Assembly: GCA_016719895.1 (NCBI GenBank)
Contig: JADJYG010000008.1
Location: 1 to 38,699, forward strand
Source: Saprospirales bacterium
Lineage (GTDB): Bacteria > Bacteroidota > Bacteroidia > Chitinophagales > Saprospiraceae
DNA: 38,699 bases
Direction of reading: 5' to 3'
Shown here: one piece after another, positions 1 through 7,887 of the stretch
How positions within the stretch are numbered: the stretch's first letter is position 1
Layout: each line of letters begins with the position of its first letter
Notes under the pieces: generated by a model
The model's database searches: none
Seen by the model: only the letters and a program-made list of their open reading frames with translations
Told to the model about the DNA's origin: nothing
Translations under genes and position numbers: made by a program

Positions 1-1
1 C

Positions 2-334
2 CACGCCGCCCCTTGGTTCGGCGCGTCCAGGCTGAGCTTCCTGGCCCGTAACCTCAGTCTGCAGTTTTACGCTGCCTATAGCGGCCCGGTTTCGCATAAA
101 AACCTGGCGGAGGAAGAACGTGGAAAAACAGAGATCTATGCCTCCGACGCCAACGGCAACCCGTATTCGCCAGCGTGGTATACCCTGAATTTCAATGCGA
201 TGTACCGGTTTTCTGAACAGATGACCGTGGGCGCCGGGCTGGAAAACCTGACCGACCAGCGCTACCGGCCCTACAGCTCGGGTATCGCGGCGGCAGGGCG
301 GAATTTTGTGTTGTCGCTGCGGGCGCGTTTTTGA
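2..334 (+). CDS. TonB-dependent outer-membrane receptor, C-terminal end (partial)
   Basis: The last 110 residues of a protein that enters from outside the window in frame 2. It alternates short beta strands and turns and ends in an aromatic C-terminus (NFVLSLRARF, final Phe), as TonB-dependent receptor barrels do. The block GLENLTDQRYRPYSSGI, followed by AAGRNF, is typical of the last two strands of siderophore, haem and vitamin receptors, where ENLTD and the Y-x-P-YSSG turn recur. The plug domain is not in the window, so the ligand cannot be named. The stop at 332-334 is followed within 3 bases by the first copy of the ATCCTG-type repeat family. The family call is good; the substrate is unknown. 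Confidence 0.8.
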   Translation, partial: HAAPWFGASRLSFLARNLSLQFYAAYSGPVSHKNLAEEERGKTEIYASDANGNPYSPAWYTLNFNAMYRFSEQMTVGAGLENLTDQRYRPYSSGIAAAGRNFVLSLRARF

Positions 335-336
335 GG

Positions 337-403
337 GCGGACAGGATGGACAGGATCTTTTTGCCCGTAGAGCGATGGGACAGGATCTTTCAGGATCTTT
401 TTA
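337..403 (+). repeat. short copy of the GGACAGGAT / ATCCTG tandem-repeat family
   Basis: GGACAGGAT occurs three times with T-runs and the linker CCGTAGAGCGATG, the same linker seen in the large arrays at 5.0 kb and 7.6-8.6 kb. It starts immediately after the stop of the upstream receptor and lies between two convergent genes. Here the unit reads CAGGATC rather than CAGGATT, so this copy has diverged. Confidence 0.85.
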
Positions 404-482
404 GGGGAAAGACGGGGATTCGGGCATAGGCACCAAGCCGGCTGTAGTTATGCTTTTACACCGGGGGCTGTTTCCGACCTGC

Positions 483-2924
483 TCAATTCACCCGTTGCCG
501 CTCTTCCTCAGAGCCGGTAGCGCGTTGCCGGGCGTCTTTTAGCTTGTTGTTGCCGAAGCTGCGGGTATACGTCAGTTTAAAGGTGCGTTGGCTGAAGTCG
601 AAATCTGCCTTCGACACGAGGTTGTATTCGGGGAAGTTGCTTTCGCCGCGGAATTTGAACGAGTTCAGCACATCTTCGATGCCGAAGCGGAGCGTACCCA
701 GATTGCCCCGGAATTTTTTCTGTATGCCCAGGTTGAACCCGCCCATGGGCAAGGCTACCGTAGTACCGAACAAGCCCTTCGATTGATAAAAACCGAGCAA
801 TTCGGCGCTGAAACCGGCAGGCATATCAAAGGTATTGATCCAGACCACTTGCAGGTTTTGGGTATGCACCTGGACCGGGTCGCCGTCAAAAAAGGTATTC
901 ACTTCCTGCCAGGTACCGGTAAAGTTGTTCTGCATATTCCACCACTTCGTTACCCGTAGCGGCAATGCCAGGGTGACGGCGGCTGTTTTGCGGTTTTTCA
1001 TGTTTTCTGCCGCAATAAGCTGTTGGTTTGTGCCTTCGATGGTACGGGCCTGGAAGCGGGCGATGGCGCTGTCTTCCACCGAGTACTGTATGGAAAACAG
1101 TGTGGTTCCGAGCCGGTAGTCCAGTTTCAGGCTGTTGGAAATGGAGGGCTGCAGTGCGGCATTCCCCGAAAAAAATGTGTATGGATCGAGAAAAATGACG
1201 AACGGCGCCATATCGTTGAACGTGGGTCGGGTAATACGGCGGCTGTAGGAGAGGTTTGCCGAGTGGCGGTCGTTGAAAGTACGCGACAGGAACACGCTGG
1301 GGAAAAAATTGCCGTACTGCCGGTCCACGATATTCGCCTGCTCGGCAGTAGCGAGGTTGGAATTGGTGTATTCATAACGCAATCCGGCCTTCAAGTCCGA
1401 TTTTCCGTCCAATTTCAGTTCGAATGCCGCGTAAGCCGCTTCGATATTTTCTTCGAGCCGGTATTGTGCGGTCAGGGAGGGGTCGTTTACCGGGATGCCG
1501 TTCACGATGCGGGCCACTGTAACGTCGTTGTCGAAACGGGATAAGGTGCCTTTGATCCCAGCCTCCATTTTTACCCGTTCAGAAAACCGCTTGGTATAGT
1601 CCATTTTGCCGACGCCCACCGTGATGGGGGTTGATTTGCCGCTAAAAGTTTGTTCGCCAAACAGGAAGCCCCCCGAGCCATCGGCGTAGGTAATCCGGTA
1701 ATTTGTCGGGTTTTCATTGGTATAACGCAGCAAATCAGCGTCGAAAACCAGTTGCCCACCCGCTTGAAACGTATGTTGCAGATTGAGGTTGGCGCCCAGG
1801 TGCCGCCATTGGTTTACCTCGTCGTTGTCGATGGTCAGCAAGGTATCCGGCACGCCGTTCAACGATATGGCAGAGCGGTTCAGGGCGTCCATGCTCCAGC
1901 GGTTATCGTAGCTGGAAAGAAGAAAACCCAGGACCGTTTTTGGGCCGAGGTTGAGGTCGAGGCCGAGTCTGGCTTCGTGGTTGCGCTGCACCGGATCGCG
2001 CTCGGTGCGGGTATCTGTGCGGATCGTTTGACCACTCAGAACTACCTGCCGGTCGATGGCGAACACTTGTTCCTGTGCCCAGCGGCCGAAGGAATAGTCG
2101 CCATAGAGGTTAAGGCGGTTTTTCCGGTAATTGAAATTAATAGCGGCGGAAGCGACCTCGCCCCTGCCGAAGCCGCCGTAAAACGTATAGGAGCCGTTCA
2201 GCCCACGGTCAGCCGATTGCTTCAGTATGATATTGATATACCCGGCGTTGCCTTCGGCGTCGAAGTTTGCCGGCGGGGTGGTGATCAGTTCGATTTTATC
2301 GACGTTACTGGCGGGCATTCCTTCCAGGAGTTGCACCACTGCTTCCGGAGGCATGCGGTTGATTTTACCATTGATCATCACCACCACGCCATCTTTTCCG
2401 GCTATGGTCAGGACGTTGTTCTGGCGGTTGACGACAACGCCGGGCGATCGCTCCAGTACCTCCAGGGCAGTACTTCCCGCCGCGGTGATGCTGCCTTCCA
2501 CATTTACTACCAGGCGGTCGATCTTTTGTTCGAACAGGGGTTTTTTGGCAACCACTTGCACTTCGCCGAGCTGTTCGGCATTTTCTTTCAGCACCAGGGC
2601 GCCGAGATCGGTTTCGGCGCCTGCGCCGTCCAGGGTAAACGGCGCAGTGTATTCCTGCCGGAAACCGAGCATGACGCTAGCGAGCAAATACTTACCGGGC
2701 GGCACGTTACCCAGCACGAAGGTCCCGTCGTTGGCTGCCAGGGCACCCTTGACAAGCGAACTATCGGCGGGATTCAGTAGCAATACATTGGCAGCTGCGA
2801 GCGGCTGGCCGGCTTCATCGGTGACGATGCCCCGTATCTGGCTTTGGGCAGAAGAAATATAGGCAGCAGCAAATAAAATTGTAAGCAGGGCGGCAGCTGT
2901 TTTCTGCCTGGTAGTTTTCAGCAT
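483..2924 (-). CDS. TonB-dependent receptor / outer-membrane beta-barrel family protein
   Basis: About 813 residues. An N-terminal signal peptide (about 1-29, ending SSAQSQ) is followed by a carboxypeptidase-regulatory-like domain (IRGIVTDEAGQPLAAANV, about 30-110), a TonB plug (about 115-230, including VVVMINGKINRM and ITTPPANFDAEG) and a long barrel. The barrel ends in the pattern of the outer-membrane beta-barrel 3 family (FGIEDVLNSFKFRG, then TYTRSFGNNKLK and a charged RQRATGSEEERQRV tail). I start at the ATG at 2922-2924 because the frame upstream opens only with TTG at 2945. It lies 44 bases downstream of the nuclease-like gene on the same strand, so the two are probably cotranscribed. 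Many members of this subfamily have no known ligand and may act in peptide or metal uptake. No defect is visible. Confidence 0.9.
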   Translation of the reverse strand: MLKTTRQKTAAALLTILFAAAYISSAQSQIRGIVTDEAGQPLAAANVLLLNPADSSLVKGALAANDGTFVLGNVPPGKYLLASVMLGFRQEYTAPFTLDGAGAETDLGALVLKENAEQLGEVQVVAKKPLFEQKIDRLVVNVEGSITAAGSTALEVLERSPGVVVNRQNNVLTIAGKDGVVVMINGKINRMPPEAVVQLLEGMPASNVDKIELITTPPANFDAEGNAGYINIILKQSADRGLNGSYTFYGGFGRGEVASAAINFNYRKNRLNLYGDYSFGRWAQEQVFAIDRQVVLSGQTIRTDTRTERDPVQRNHEARLGLDLNLGPKTVLGFLLSSYDNRWSMDALNRSAISLNGVPDTLLTIDNDEVNQWRHLGANLNLQHTFQAGGQLVFDADLLRYTNENPTNYRITYADGSGGFLFGEQTFSGKSTPITVGVGKMDYTKRFSERVKMEAGIKGTLSRFDNDVTVARIVNGIPVNDPSLTAQYRLEENIEAAYAAFELKLDGKSDLKAGLRYEYTNSNLATAEQANIVDRQYGNFFPSVFLSRTFNDRHSANLSYSRRITRPTFNDMAPFVIFLDPYTFFSGNAALQPSISNSLKLDYRLGTTLFSIQYSVEDSAIARFQARTIEGTNQQLIAAENMKNRKTAAVTLALPLRVTKWWNMQNNFTGTWQEVNTFFDGDPVQVHTQNLQVVWINTFDMPAGFSAELLGFYQSKGLFGTTVALPMGGFNLGIQKKFRGNLGTLRFGIEDVLNSFKFRGESNFPEYNLVSKADFDFSQRTFKLTYTRSFGNNKLKDARQRATGSEEERQRVN

Positions 2925-2968
2925 AGTTCTTTTTTGAATAGGCAATGGGTAATGCGGCGAGCCGTGCG

Positions 2969-4000
2969 TCAGGATAAAAAGACAATATTACCCGGCGCCG
3001 TCTGGAGTGTAAATTGTTCCCGGTCTATCCGAACGACGTCGCCAAGGCGCACAAAATCCTTTTCTTTGATAAGAAAAATATACGGGTTGGTATCCTCGAA
3101 GAATCGATCCAGAAACAGGGATTCTTTGGGTGGGGTAAATGGTTTTTGGCTTTTAACGGCGTCGTAATAGCCTTCCATCATGCACTTGAATTGATGGGTG
3201 ACCAGTCGCCGGAACAGGTAAGGGTAGAGCAGTGTATCGCGGGTAAGTTGTGAAAACTGCTGAAGCGCGATACCAGACGCCGTTTTATCCATGCTCCAGA
3301 TGTGGGCCTTTTTGCGTATAGCCTCCTGGACGCCGCTGATCAGGATATGGCGCAGGCTGGCCGACAGCGTCATGAAAAAGTACGGATACACGAGGCCGGC
3401 GGCCAGCAAACGGTAGTTGACGGCGTTTTTAAGGCTTTTCGCCAATTGAGCCACCGGTATCTGCGATCCGTCGGGCCCAGGTGCCGGGCCAGCGAAGGCC
3501 CAGGAAATCGGGCGCCCTTTTTGGTCGATATCGTTGACTGCGATATATCCTTCGAGCCGGTCCTTACCCGTTTCTGAAATCGTTTCCAGGGCGGTTCCTT
3601 TTTTCACCTCGATACTATTAATGAAGGTGTGCGGGCCGTTCCAGTTGGCCTTTGCCACGCCAATCAATTCGAGGAGCTTGTCCGTGGCGGCCGGGCCAAA
3701 TGCTCCTGGCTGGCTGTATTTACCCGGCGCCGGTTTTTCCGCCCCGGCAAAGGTTTTGTCGCCCAGTTCTTTGGGCGCCGGTACCGGCATGGGGCTGTAG
3801 TGCGTTTCGAGGGCGTCGATGCCCTGGAGCCGCAATTGAACGCTGCCGTTTTCTTTTTGAAAATTCGCTTGGAATGGTTCCCTGAATTCGCTTTGAATTT
3901 TATCCCACTGCGCGGCGTTGGCCGCTTCGAATTTGAGGGAATCGCCATCGGGGGAATGCCCCACCACATGAAAATGACCTTTGATCAAAAAATACTCCAT
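2969..4000 (-). CDS. staphylococcal nuclease (thermonuclease)-like protein
   Basis: 343 residues with no signal peptide visible. The SNase fold is suggested by GHSPDGDSLKF (Asp20 in the calcium-site position), LRLQGIDALETHY (Arg57, Asp62, Glu65 at the positions of SNase Arg35, Asp40, Glu43) and DIDQKGRPISWAF (Arg163 at the SNase Arg87 position), followed by NYRLLAAGLVYPYFF like the helix after it. Thus the usual metal and catalytic residues all have counterparts. Family members cleave DNA and RNA to 3'-phosphates, but many homologues are regulatory or structural. Large insertions (66-120) and a C-terminal helical half (210-343) make it about twice the length of the minimal domain. The lack of an export signal is odd for a degradative nuclease. 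It is upstream of the receptor gene on the same strand. Confidence is moderate because I aligned by eye. Confidence 0.65.
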   Translation of the reverse strand: MEYFLIKGHFHVVGHSPDGDSLKFEAANAAQWDKIQSEFREPFQANFQKENGSVQLRLQGIDALETHYSPMPVPAPKELGDKTFAGAEKPAPGKYSQPGAFGPAATDKLLELIGVAKANWNGPHTFINSIEVKKGTALETISETGKDRLEGYIAVNDIDQKGRPISWAFAGPAPGPDGSQIPVAQLAKSLKNAVNYRLLAAGLVYPYFFMTLSASLRHILISGVQEAIRKKAHIWSMDKTASGIALQQFSQLTRDTLLYPYLFRRLVTHQFKCMMEGYYDAVKSQKPFTPPKESLFLDRFFEDTNPYIFLIKEKDFVRLGDVVRIDREQFTLQTAPGNIVFLS

Positions 4001-4042
4001 ACGTCTTCATTTGGTTTATATGCGCCGCTGTAATAGCGGTAT

Positions 4043-4062
4043 GCACCGGTTTGAACCGGTGC
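4043..4062. promoter_or_regulatory. perfect inverted repeat between promoter and nuclease-like gene
   Basis: GCACCGGTT (4043-4051) and AACCGGTGC (4054-4062) are exact inverse complements separated by two bases. It lies just downstream of a -7-like motif on the minus strand and about 43 bases before the start at 4000. A second, shorter inverted repeat (CCGCT/AGCGG, 4025-4039) sits beside it. It could be a repressor site or form an RNA hairpin in the 5' leader. Confidence 0.45.
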
Positions 4063-4063
4063 A

Positions 4064-4071
4064 CAAAGGTA
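4064..4071 (-). promoter_or_regulatory. candidate Bacteroidota -7 promoter element
   Basis: On the minus strand the bases read TACCTTTG, an exact match to the Bacteroidota consensus TAnnTTTG. It is 63 bases upstream of the nuclease-like start. No TTTG at the expected -33 distance is clear, so this is a candidate only. Confidence 0.4.
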
Positions 4072-4233
4072 GTAAATACTTCTGACAAGTATACCCGGCG
4101 GACCGTTGATGGACAAACGGCCTTTGCCAAAGCCATGAATATGAAATCCCAATTTATTCGTTTGGGCTATCTTCAAATCTTCATACCACCCAGAAAGGAA
4201 GCGGAAGCGCGGGGTTTTTACATCCCAACTATG

Positions 4234-4247
4234 GGGCTTAGAAGCCC
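4234..4247. promoter_or_regulatory. short inverted repeat upstream of the DUF998-like gene
   Basis: GGGCTT and AAGCCC pair around a two-base loop, followed by AAAATCATTTT, 57 bases before the ATG at 4304. The 303-base intergenic stretch 4001-4303 otherwise holds only the palindromes and -7 motif near 4.04 kb. The open frame at 4051-4311 inside it has no recognisable features. Confidence 0.3.
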
Positions 4248-4303
4248 AAAATCATTTTATGATCCGTTCAAAAACAGGATCGAACCGTTAGAGCGATTAA
4301 CAA

Positions 4304-4942
4304 ATGGCTAAAAACCAACCGTATGCAAAGCGTCCGTTCTGGCTATGGACGCCTTCCCTTGGTCTGATTTTGTTCATATGGTTGTTTATCACAGCCGCAT
4401 GGTTATACCCCGGCGGCTCCAAAACTGACCGGCAGGCGTTGGGGTTCAGTATGACCCACAATTATTGGTGCGATTTATTCGACAACCTGGCGTATAACGG
4501 TGCGAAAAACCCATCCAGGCCCATTGCCATCCTGGCTATGGTGGTGCTGAGCTGCAGCTTCGGGATACTCTGGTATTTATTGCCGGACTTGGTGCGCTCG
4601 AATCGAACCCGAAAACGGCTTATCCGGTTTTCCGGTATCGGCTCGATGGCCGTCGCTTCCTTTTTATTTACAGGATACCACGAAGAAGTCATCCATATCG
4701 GGGGGCTACTGGGCGGTCTTGCCCTGACGCTGACGTTCATGGAATTCTACCGCGCAAAGAAGAAAGGGTTGTTTATTTCCGGGCTGGCTTGTTTGGGCTT
4801 GAGCGCTCTGAACTATTTTATTTACGAAACAGGCGTAGGGCTGCCCCTGCTGGCAAGCCTGCAAAAGATCACGTTTCTGGTATTCTTTACCTGGGCCATC
4901 CGGATCAATTATGATTTGTCCCGCCAGAAACAGCAGGGCTGA
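4304..4942 (+). CDS. six-helix membrane protein, DUF998-like
   Basis: 212 residues with about six hydrophobic segments (near 14-35, 75-95, 105-122, 128-146, 151-172 and 180-200). The stretch LYPGGSKTDRQALGFSMTHN, then YWCDLF and a later NPSRPIAILAM, resembles the DUF998 / Frag1-like group, in which a GFS-W-x-N-x-L-C-DL motif follows the first helix. Function is not known. It is transcribed alone: the upstream neighbour is divergent and the downstream neighbour convergent. The start at 4304 is the first ATG giving a short cationic N-terminus before helix 1. Confidence 0.7.
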   Translation: MAKNQPYAKRPFWLWTPSLGLILFIWLFITAAWLYPGGSKTDRQALGFSMTHNYWCDLFDNLAYNGAKNPSRPIAILAMVVLSCSFGILWYLLPDLVRSNRTRKRLIRFSGIGSMAVASFLFTGYHEEVIHIGGLLGGLALTLTFMEFYRAKKKGLFISGLACLGLSALNYFIYETGVGLPLLASLQKITFLVFFTWAIRINYDLSRQKQQG

Positions 4943-5030
4943 ACAAGCTGCCAGCCGAGGTGCCAACAACCATACTGCTGAACTGAAATATCTCCCCGCA
5001 AACGGATTGAGGACTTTGGTAACAGCATTG

Positions 5031-5178
5031 AAAAATCCTGCAAATCCTGTCCCATCAATCTACGAGCAAAAAAATCCTGCAAATCCTGAAAAATCCTGCA
5101 AATCCTGTCCCATCAATCTACGAGCAAAAAAATCCTGCAAATCCTGTCCCATCGCTCTACGAAAAAAAATCCTGTCCC
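5031..5178 (-). repeat. ATCCTG tandem-repeat array between convergent genes
   Basis: Units of AAATCCTGCAAATCCTG separated by the linker TCCCATCAATCTACGAGC or TCCCATCGCTCTACG. This is the reverse orientation of the repeat at 337. Read on the minus strand it begins 8 bases after the stop of the 5-alpha-reductase-like gene, so it follows that gene as the 337 and 7568 copies follow theirs. Three linkers are present; the last one is followed by a bare ATCCTGTCCC. It has the same sequence family as the 1-kb array at 7.6-8.6 kb. The rest of 4943-5185 shows nothing recognisable. Confidence 0.9.
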
Positions 5179-5185
5179 AACCGCC

Positions 5186-5941
5186 TCACAACACAAACGG
5201 GACCAGCGCCTTTCGCGCTACCGGATATTCCGGGAACGTTTCCCGATACCAGCGGTGATGCGCCAGTGCCCTTGGCACGAGGTTGGCGGCCGTCCACACC
5301 AGGAAAGCCAGGGCGGGCAGGCTCCAGGTCATGAGGGCAAACCCGGCCCATTCCAGTATTTCGCCGAACAAATTCGGGCAGCTGACCCGCTCGAACCAGC
5401 CGCCCCGTGGGATGGCATACCCCGTGGCGCCAGGCCGCCGCAAGCCGATGAGGATGTTGTCGGATTGCCAGTTGATGCCCATTCCAAGCCAAAACAGCGC
5501 CTGACCGGACAAAAAGCGGATATCCGTCCAGTACCCGGGCGCATAACTGGCAAAATGCGCAAAGTAGTACCCCAGAAAAAAGCCGTTCACGAGGTTGAAT
5601 CCCACGGCCGACAAAACGATCGCCAGCGGCATGCGTTTTCCCGCCGTGCGCAGGCGTAGCGGAAAGATCAGGCTGCGGTTGAGGTAGTGCAGTAAAAAAC
5701 ACCCGCTAAATACCCAAACCAACGCAGACGCGGGCGATTGGCCCCCCATCAGAGTGATTAAAAAGACAACCACGACGGTAAATTCCATCAGGAACCATCC
5801 CAGCCGGTTGTCGAGCGTCGGGCCCCAACCGGGCCGGATATGCCGGCCATACGGCGCGTTGCGGCGCAGCAGGTAAAAAAAAGCGGCGAGGGCCACGGCC
5901 ATCCAGGCCCAGAGGAGTTGGCTGTACAAGGAAAACGTCAT
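5186..5941 (-). CDS. 3-oxo-5-alpha-steroid 4-dehydrogenase (steroid 5-alpha-reductase)-like protein
   Basis: 251 residues with six or seven hydrophobic helices. The C-terminal third carries the family signature: GMGINWQSDNIL (153-164), LRRPGATGYAIPRGGWFE (167-184), FGEILEWAGFALMTW (192-206) and HHRWYRETFPEYP (228-240), ending in the expected PFVL. Eukaryotic and bacterial members use NADPH to reduce the 4,5 double bond of 3-oxo-steroids or related enones, and work in the membrane. The overlap with the SDR gene upstream (ATGA, 5938-5941) shows an operon. A related pairing of a 5-alpha-reductase with a hydroxysteroid-type SDR is known in Bacteroides bile-acid metabolism. In a free-living organism the substrate could instead be another lipid enone. 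The family call is strong; the substrate is inferred. Confidence 0.88.
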   Translation of the reverse strand: MTFSLYSQLLWAWMAVALAAFFYLLRRNAPYGRHIRPGWGPTLDNRLGWFLMEFTVVVVFLITLMGGQSPASALVWVFSGCFLLHYLNRSLIFPLRLRTAGKRMPLAIVLSAVGFNLVNGFFLGYYFAHFASYAPGYWTDIRFLSGQALFWLGMGINWQSDNILIGLRRPGATGYAIPRGGWFERVSCPNLFGEILEWAGFALMTWSLPALAFLVWTAANLVPRALAHHRWYRETFPEYPVARKALVPFVL

Positions 5942-6918
5942 AGGTAGTTGTTTTGTCGGAACCAGGTATAGGAGTCGGCGACCGTCTCTTCCAGCGGACG
6001 GGCCGAAAAACCGAGTTCGCGCCGGGCTTTTTCGCTCGAAATCCGGTTCGAACCATACTGCAGGGCATCGAGGGCCTCGCCGGTGTACAACGGCCGCGTG
6101 CCCGTCAGCCGGGCATAGACCGCTACAAACGGCAACCCAAGGCGAATCAACCCGTTGGGCGCCACGTATTTCGGCACGGCTTTACCCGTGACCGTTTCCA
6201 CCAGCCGGGCGAATTCGGGCATTCGGGCGTAGACGCCGGACAAAAGGTACGCTTCCCCGTTTCGGCCCCGGGTCAGGGCCGCCTCGGCTGCCTGCGCCAC
6301 ATCGCGCACGTCCACCCAGTCGAACCCGCCGGGAACGAGCAGTGGAATTTTCCGGCGGTAAAAATCGATCAGCATCTGACCGGAGAGCGACGGCCCGTAG
6401 TCGCCGGGGCCAATCACGCTGGTCGGGCAAAGGGCCAACACTTCGAGGCCGCGCCCGGCGGCAAAACGCATCGCCAGCGCGAGGGCTTCGGCTTTGGACC
6501 GTTGGTAGGCCATCCGGCTGTCCAGAGCCAGGGGCCGGGTTTCGTCGAAAGCGCCATCCAGGGGAAAATCGCTAAACGCATGCACCGAGCTGAAGCACAC
6601 CACGCGCCGGACACCCTGGCGCAAGCAAGCTTCCAGCACCTTTTTAGTGCCGTCGACATTCACCTGCCATACCCGCCCATGCCGGGCGCCATGAATAGAA
6701 ATCAGCGCCGCCAGATGAACCAGCACCTCGCTGCCCCGCGCCAGGTCGGACAAGGCCGCAGGATCGAGCAGATCGCCCTGGACGCGTTGCAGCGGCAAAC
6801 CGGCCAGCGCAGGACTGTCGCGGCGCTGTAAAATGCGCAATTGGTGGCCGGCTTCGAGCAGCCGGCGCACGAGCACGTTGCCGATGCGGCCGGAGGCGCC
6901 GGTGAGGGCGATGGTCAT
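5938..6918 (-). CDS. NAD(P)-dependent extended SDR (epimerase / 3-beta-HSD / dihydroflavonol-reductase-like)
   Basis: 326 residues from the ATG at 6916-6918. The open frame continues upstream, but the extra residues precede the nucleotide-binding motif and lack similarity, so I use the MTIALTGASG start. The Rossmann motif TGASGRIG is at 6-13. An acidic loop QGDL follows at 47-50, and the catalytic residues are Ser111 (FSSVHAF) and Tyr138/Lys142 in AYQRSK. GVYARMPEFARLVETVTG near 236 is typical of extended SDRs that act on sterols, flavonols or sugar nucleotides. No membrane segments are seen. It is translationally coupled to the 5-alpha-reductase-like gene. Together they could carry out successive redox steps on one polycyclic or isoprenoid ketone. 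The SDR class is sure; the substrate is not. Confidence 0.88.
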   Translation of the reverse strand: MTIALTGASGRIGNVLVRRLLEAGHQLRILQRRDSPALAGLPLQRVQGDLLDPAALSDLARGSEVLVHLAALISIHGARHGRVWQVNVDGTKKVLEACLRQGVRRVVCFSSVHAFSDFPLDGAFDETRPLALDSRMAYQRSKAEALALAMRFAAGRGLEVLALCPTSVIGPGDYGPSLSGQMLIDFYRRKIPLLVPGGFDWVDVRDVAQAAEAALTRGRNGEAYLLSGVYARMPEFARLVETVTGKAVPKYVAPNGLIRLGLPFVAVYARLTGTRPLYTGEALDALQYGSNRISSEKARRELGFSARPLEETVADSYTWFRQNNYL

Positions 6919-7021
6919 GGACAGGATAATTTTTTCGGCCCTAAAGTTAAAAACAAACCAACAAATTGTTGTACATTCGAAGCCGATTTTCACCCTTCAT
7001 GTTTTAACAAAACGCTTTTGT

Positions 7022-7567
7022 ATGAAAAATCAACTGATTGCAACGCTCGTTGCCGCCATCCTCCTTTTTGTCTGGCAATTCCTGTCCTGGGCTGCCCTGA
7101 ACATCCACGGCGACGAATACCAGTACACCGAAAAACAGGACACCATCCTGCAAATGCTGAACCGGGAACTGCAACCGGGCTCCTACATGATGCCGCAACC
7201 CGCACCCGGCAGCACCCCCGAACAACAGAAAGCCTTCATGGAAAGCAGCGAAGGCAAACCCTGGGCCATGGTCAGTTACCACAGCTCGTTCCATGGAAGC
7301 ATGGCCATGAATATGATCCGGGGTTTTGCCGTCGACCTGGTGGCGGCATACCTGCTCATCTGGTTGCTGCTCAAAATCACCAACCTCGATTTTAAAACGG
7401 CCCTGCTGTCGTCGCTGGCCGTGGGCGCCATCGCCTACCTGACGATCCCGTACCTGAACAGCATCTGGTTTGAAAACAATACGCTCGCCTATTTGATCGA
7501 CTGGGTGGGCCAATGGGGTCTGGTCGGCGCCTGGCTGGGTTGGTGGTTACCGAAAAGACAGAATTGA
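7022..7567 (+). CDS. conserved membrane protein of unknown function
   Basis: 181 residues. One hydrophobic helix at the N-terminus (about 5-25), a polar loop containing a Met-rich GSYMMPQPAPGS and AMVSYHSSFHGSMAMNM, then three helices (about 98-120, 128-148 and 155-176). I do not recognise the family with certainty; similar small proteins with a His/Met-containing loop occur in Bacteroidota. The ATG at 7022 is preferred over upstream in-frame starts because it opens the first helix (MKNQLIATLVAAILLFVWQF). The last codons (ACAGAATTGACAGGATT) already resemble the repeat that follows, so the stop codon lies inside the edge of the array. Confidence 0.7.
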   Translation: MKNQLIATLVAAILLFVWQFLSWAALNIHGDEYQYTEKQDTILQMLNRELQPGSYMMPQPAPGSTPEQQKAFMESSEGKPWAMVSYHSSFHGSMAMNMIRGFAVDLVAAYLLIWLLLKITNLDFKTALLSSLAVGAIAYLTIPYLNSIWFENNTLAYLIDWVGQWGLVGAWLGWWLPKRQN

Positions 7568-7855
7568 CAGGATTTTTTTTCGTAGAGTGATGGGACAGGA
7601 TTTGCAGGATTTTTTGTCCGTAGAGCGATGGGACAGGATTTGCAGGATTTTGGATTGCAGGATGCAGGATTTTTCGCAGAGTGATGGGACAGGATTTTTC
7701 AGGATCAACAGGATTTTTTTTTCGCAGAGCAGGACAAGATTTGCAGGATTTTTGTCCGTAGAGTGATGGGACAAGGATTTAGGAGTAGTATGGACAGGAT
7801 TTACAGGATTTTTCAGGATTTACAGGATTTTTTTCGCAGAGCGATGGGACAGGAT
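7568..7855 (+). repeat. GGACAGGATTT tandem array, left arm of an inverted pair
   Basis: About seven degenerate units built from CAGGATTT(T) words and linkers of the type CGTAGAGTGATGGGACAGG. Units vary in length and sequence far more than in the right arm. The orientation is GGACAGGAT on the plus strand, pointing away from the upstream gene's stop. A 32-base unique segment (7856-7887) separates it from the right arm. With the right arm it fills the 1059-base gap 7568-8626, which has no credible gene. Confidence 0.9.
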
Positions 7856-7887
7856 AAAGCTAAAGTGGGTCATATCGCTCCCGAAGA

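Noticed and set aside
1650..2780. Long open frame on the plus strand (376 codons) opposite the TonB receptor
   Set aside because: It lies fully antisense to a gene with strong family features; composition (many His, Gly and Val runs) is that of a GC-rich shadow frame.
4051..4311. 86-residue open frame before the DUF998-like gene
   Set aside because: It starts inside the palindrome region, overlaps the next gene's start and has no recognisable features.
6919..6993. N-terminal extension of the SDR
   Set aside because: The extra 25 residues precede the nucleotide-binding motif that normally starts the protein and lie in the divergent promoter gap.
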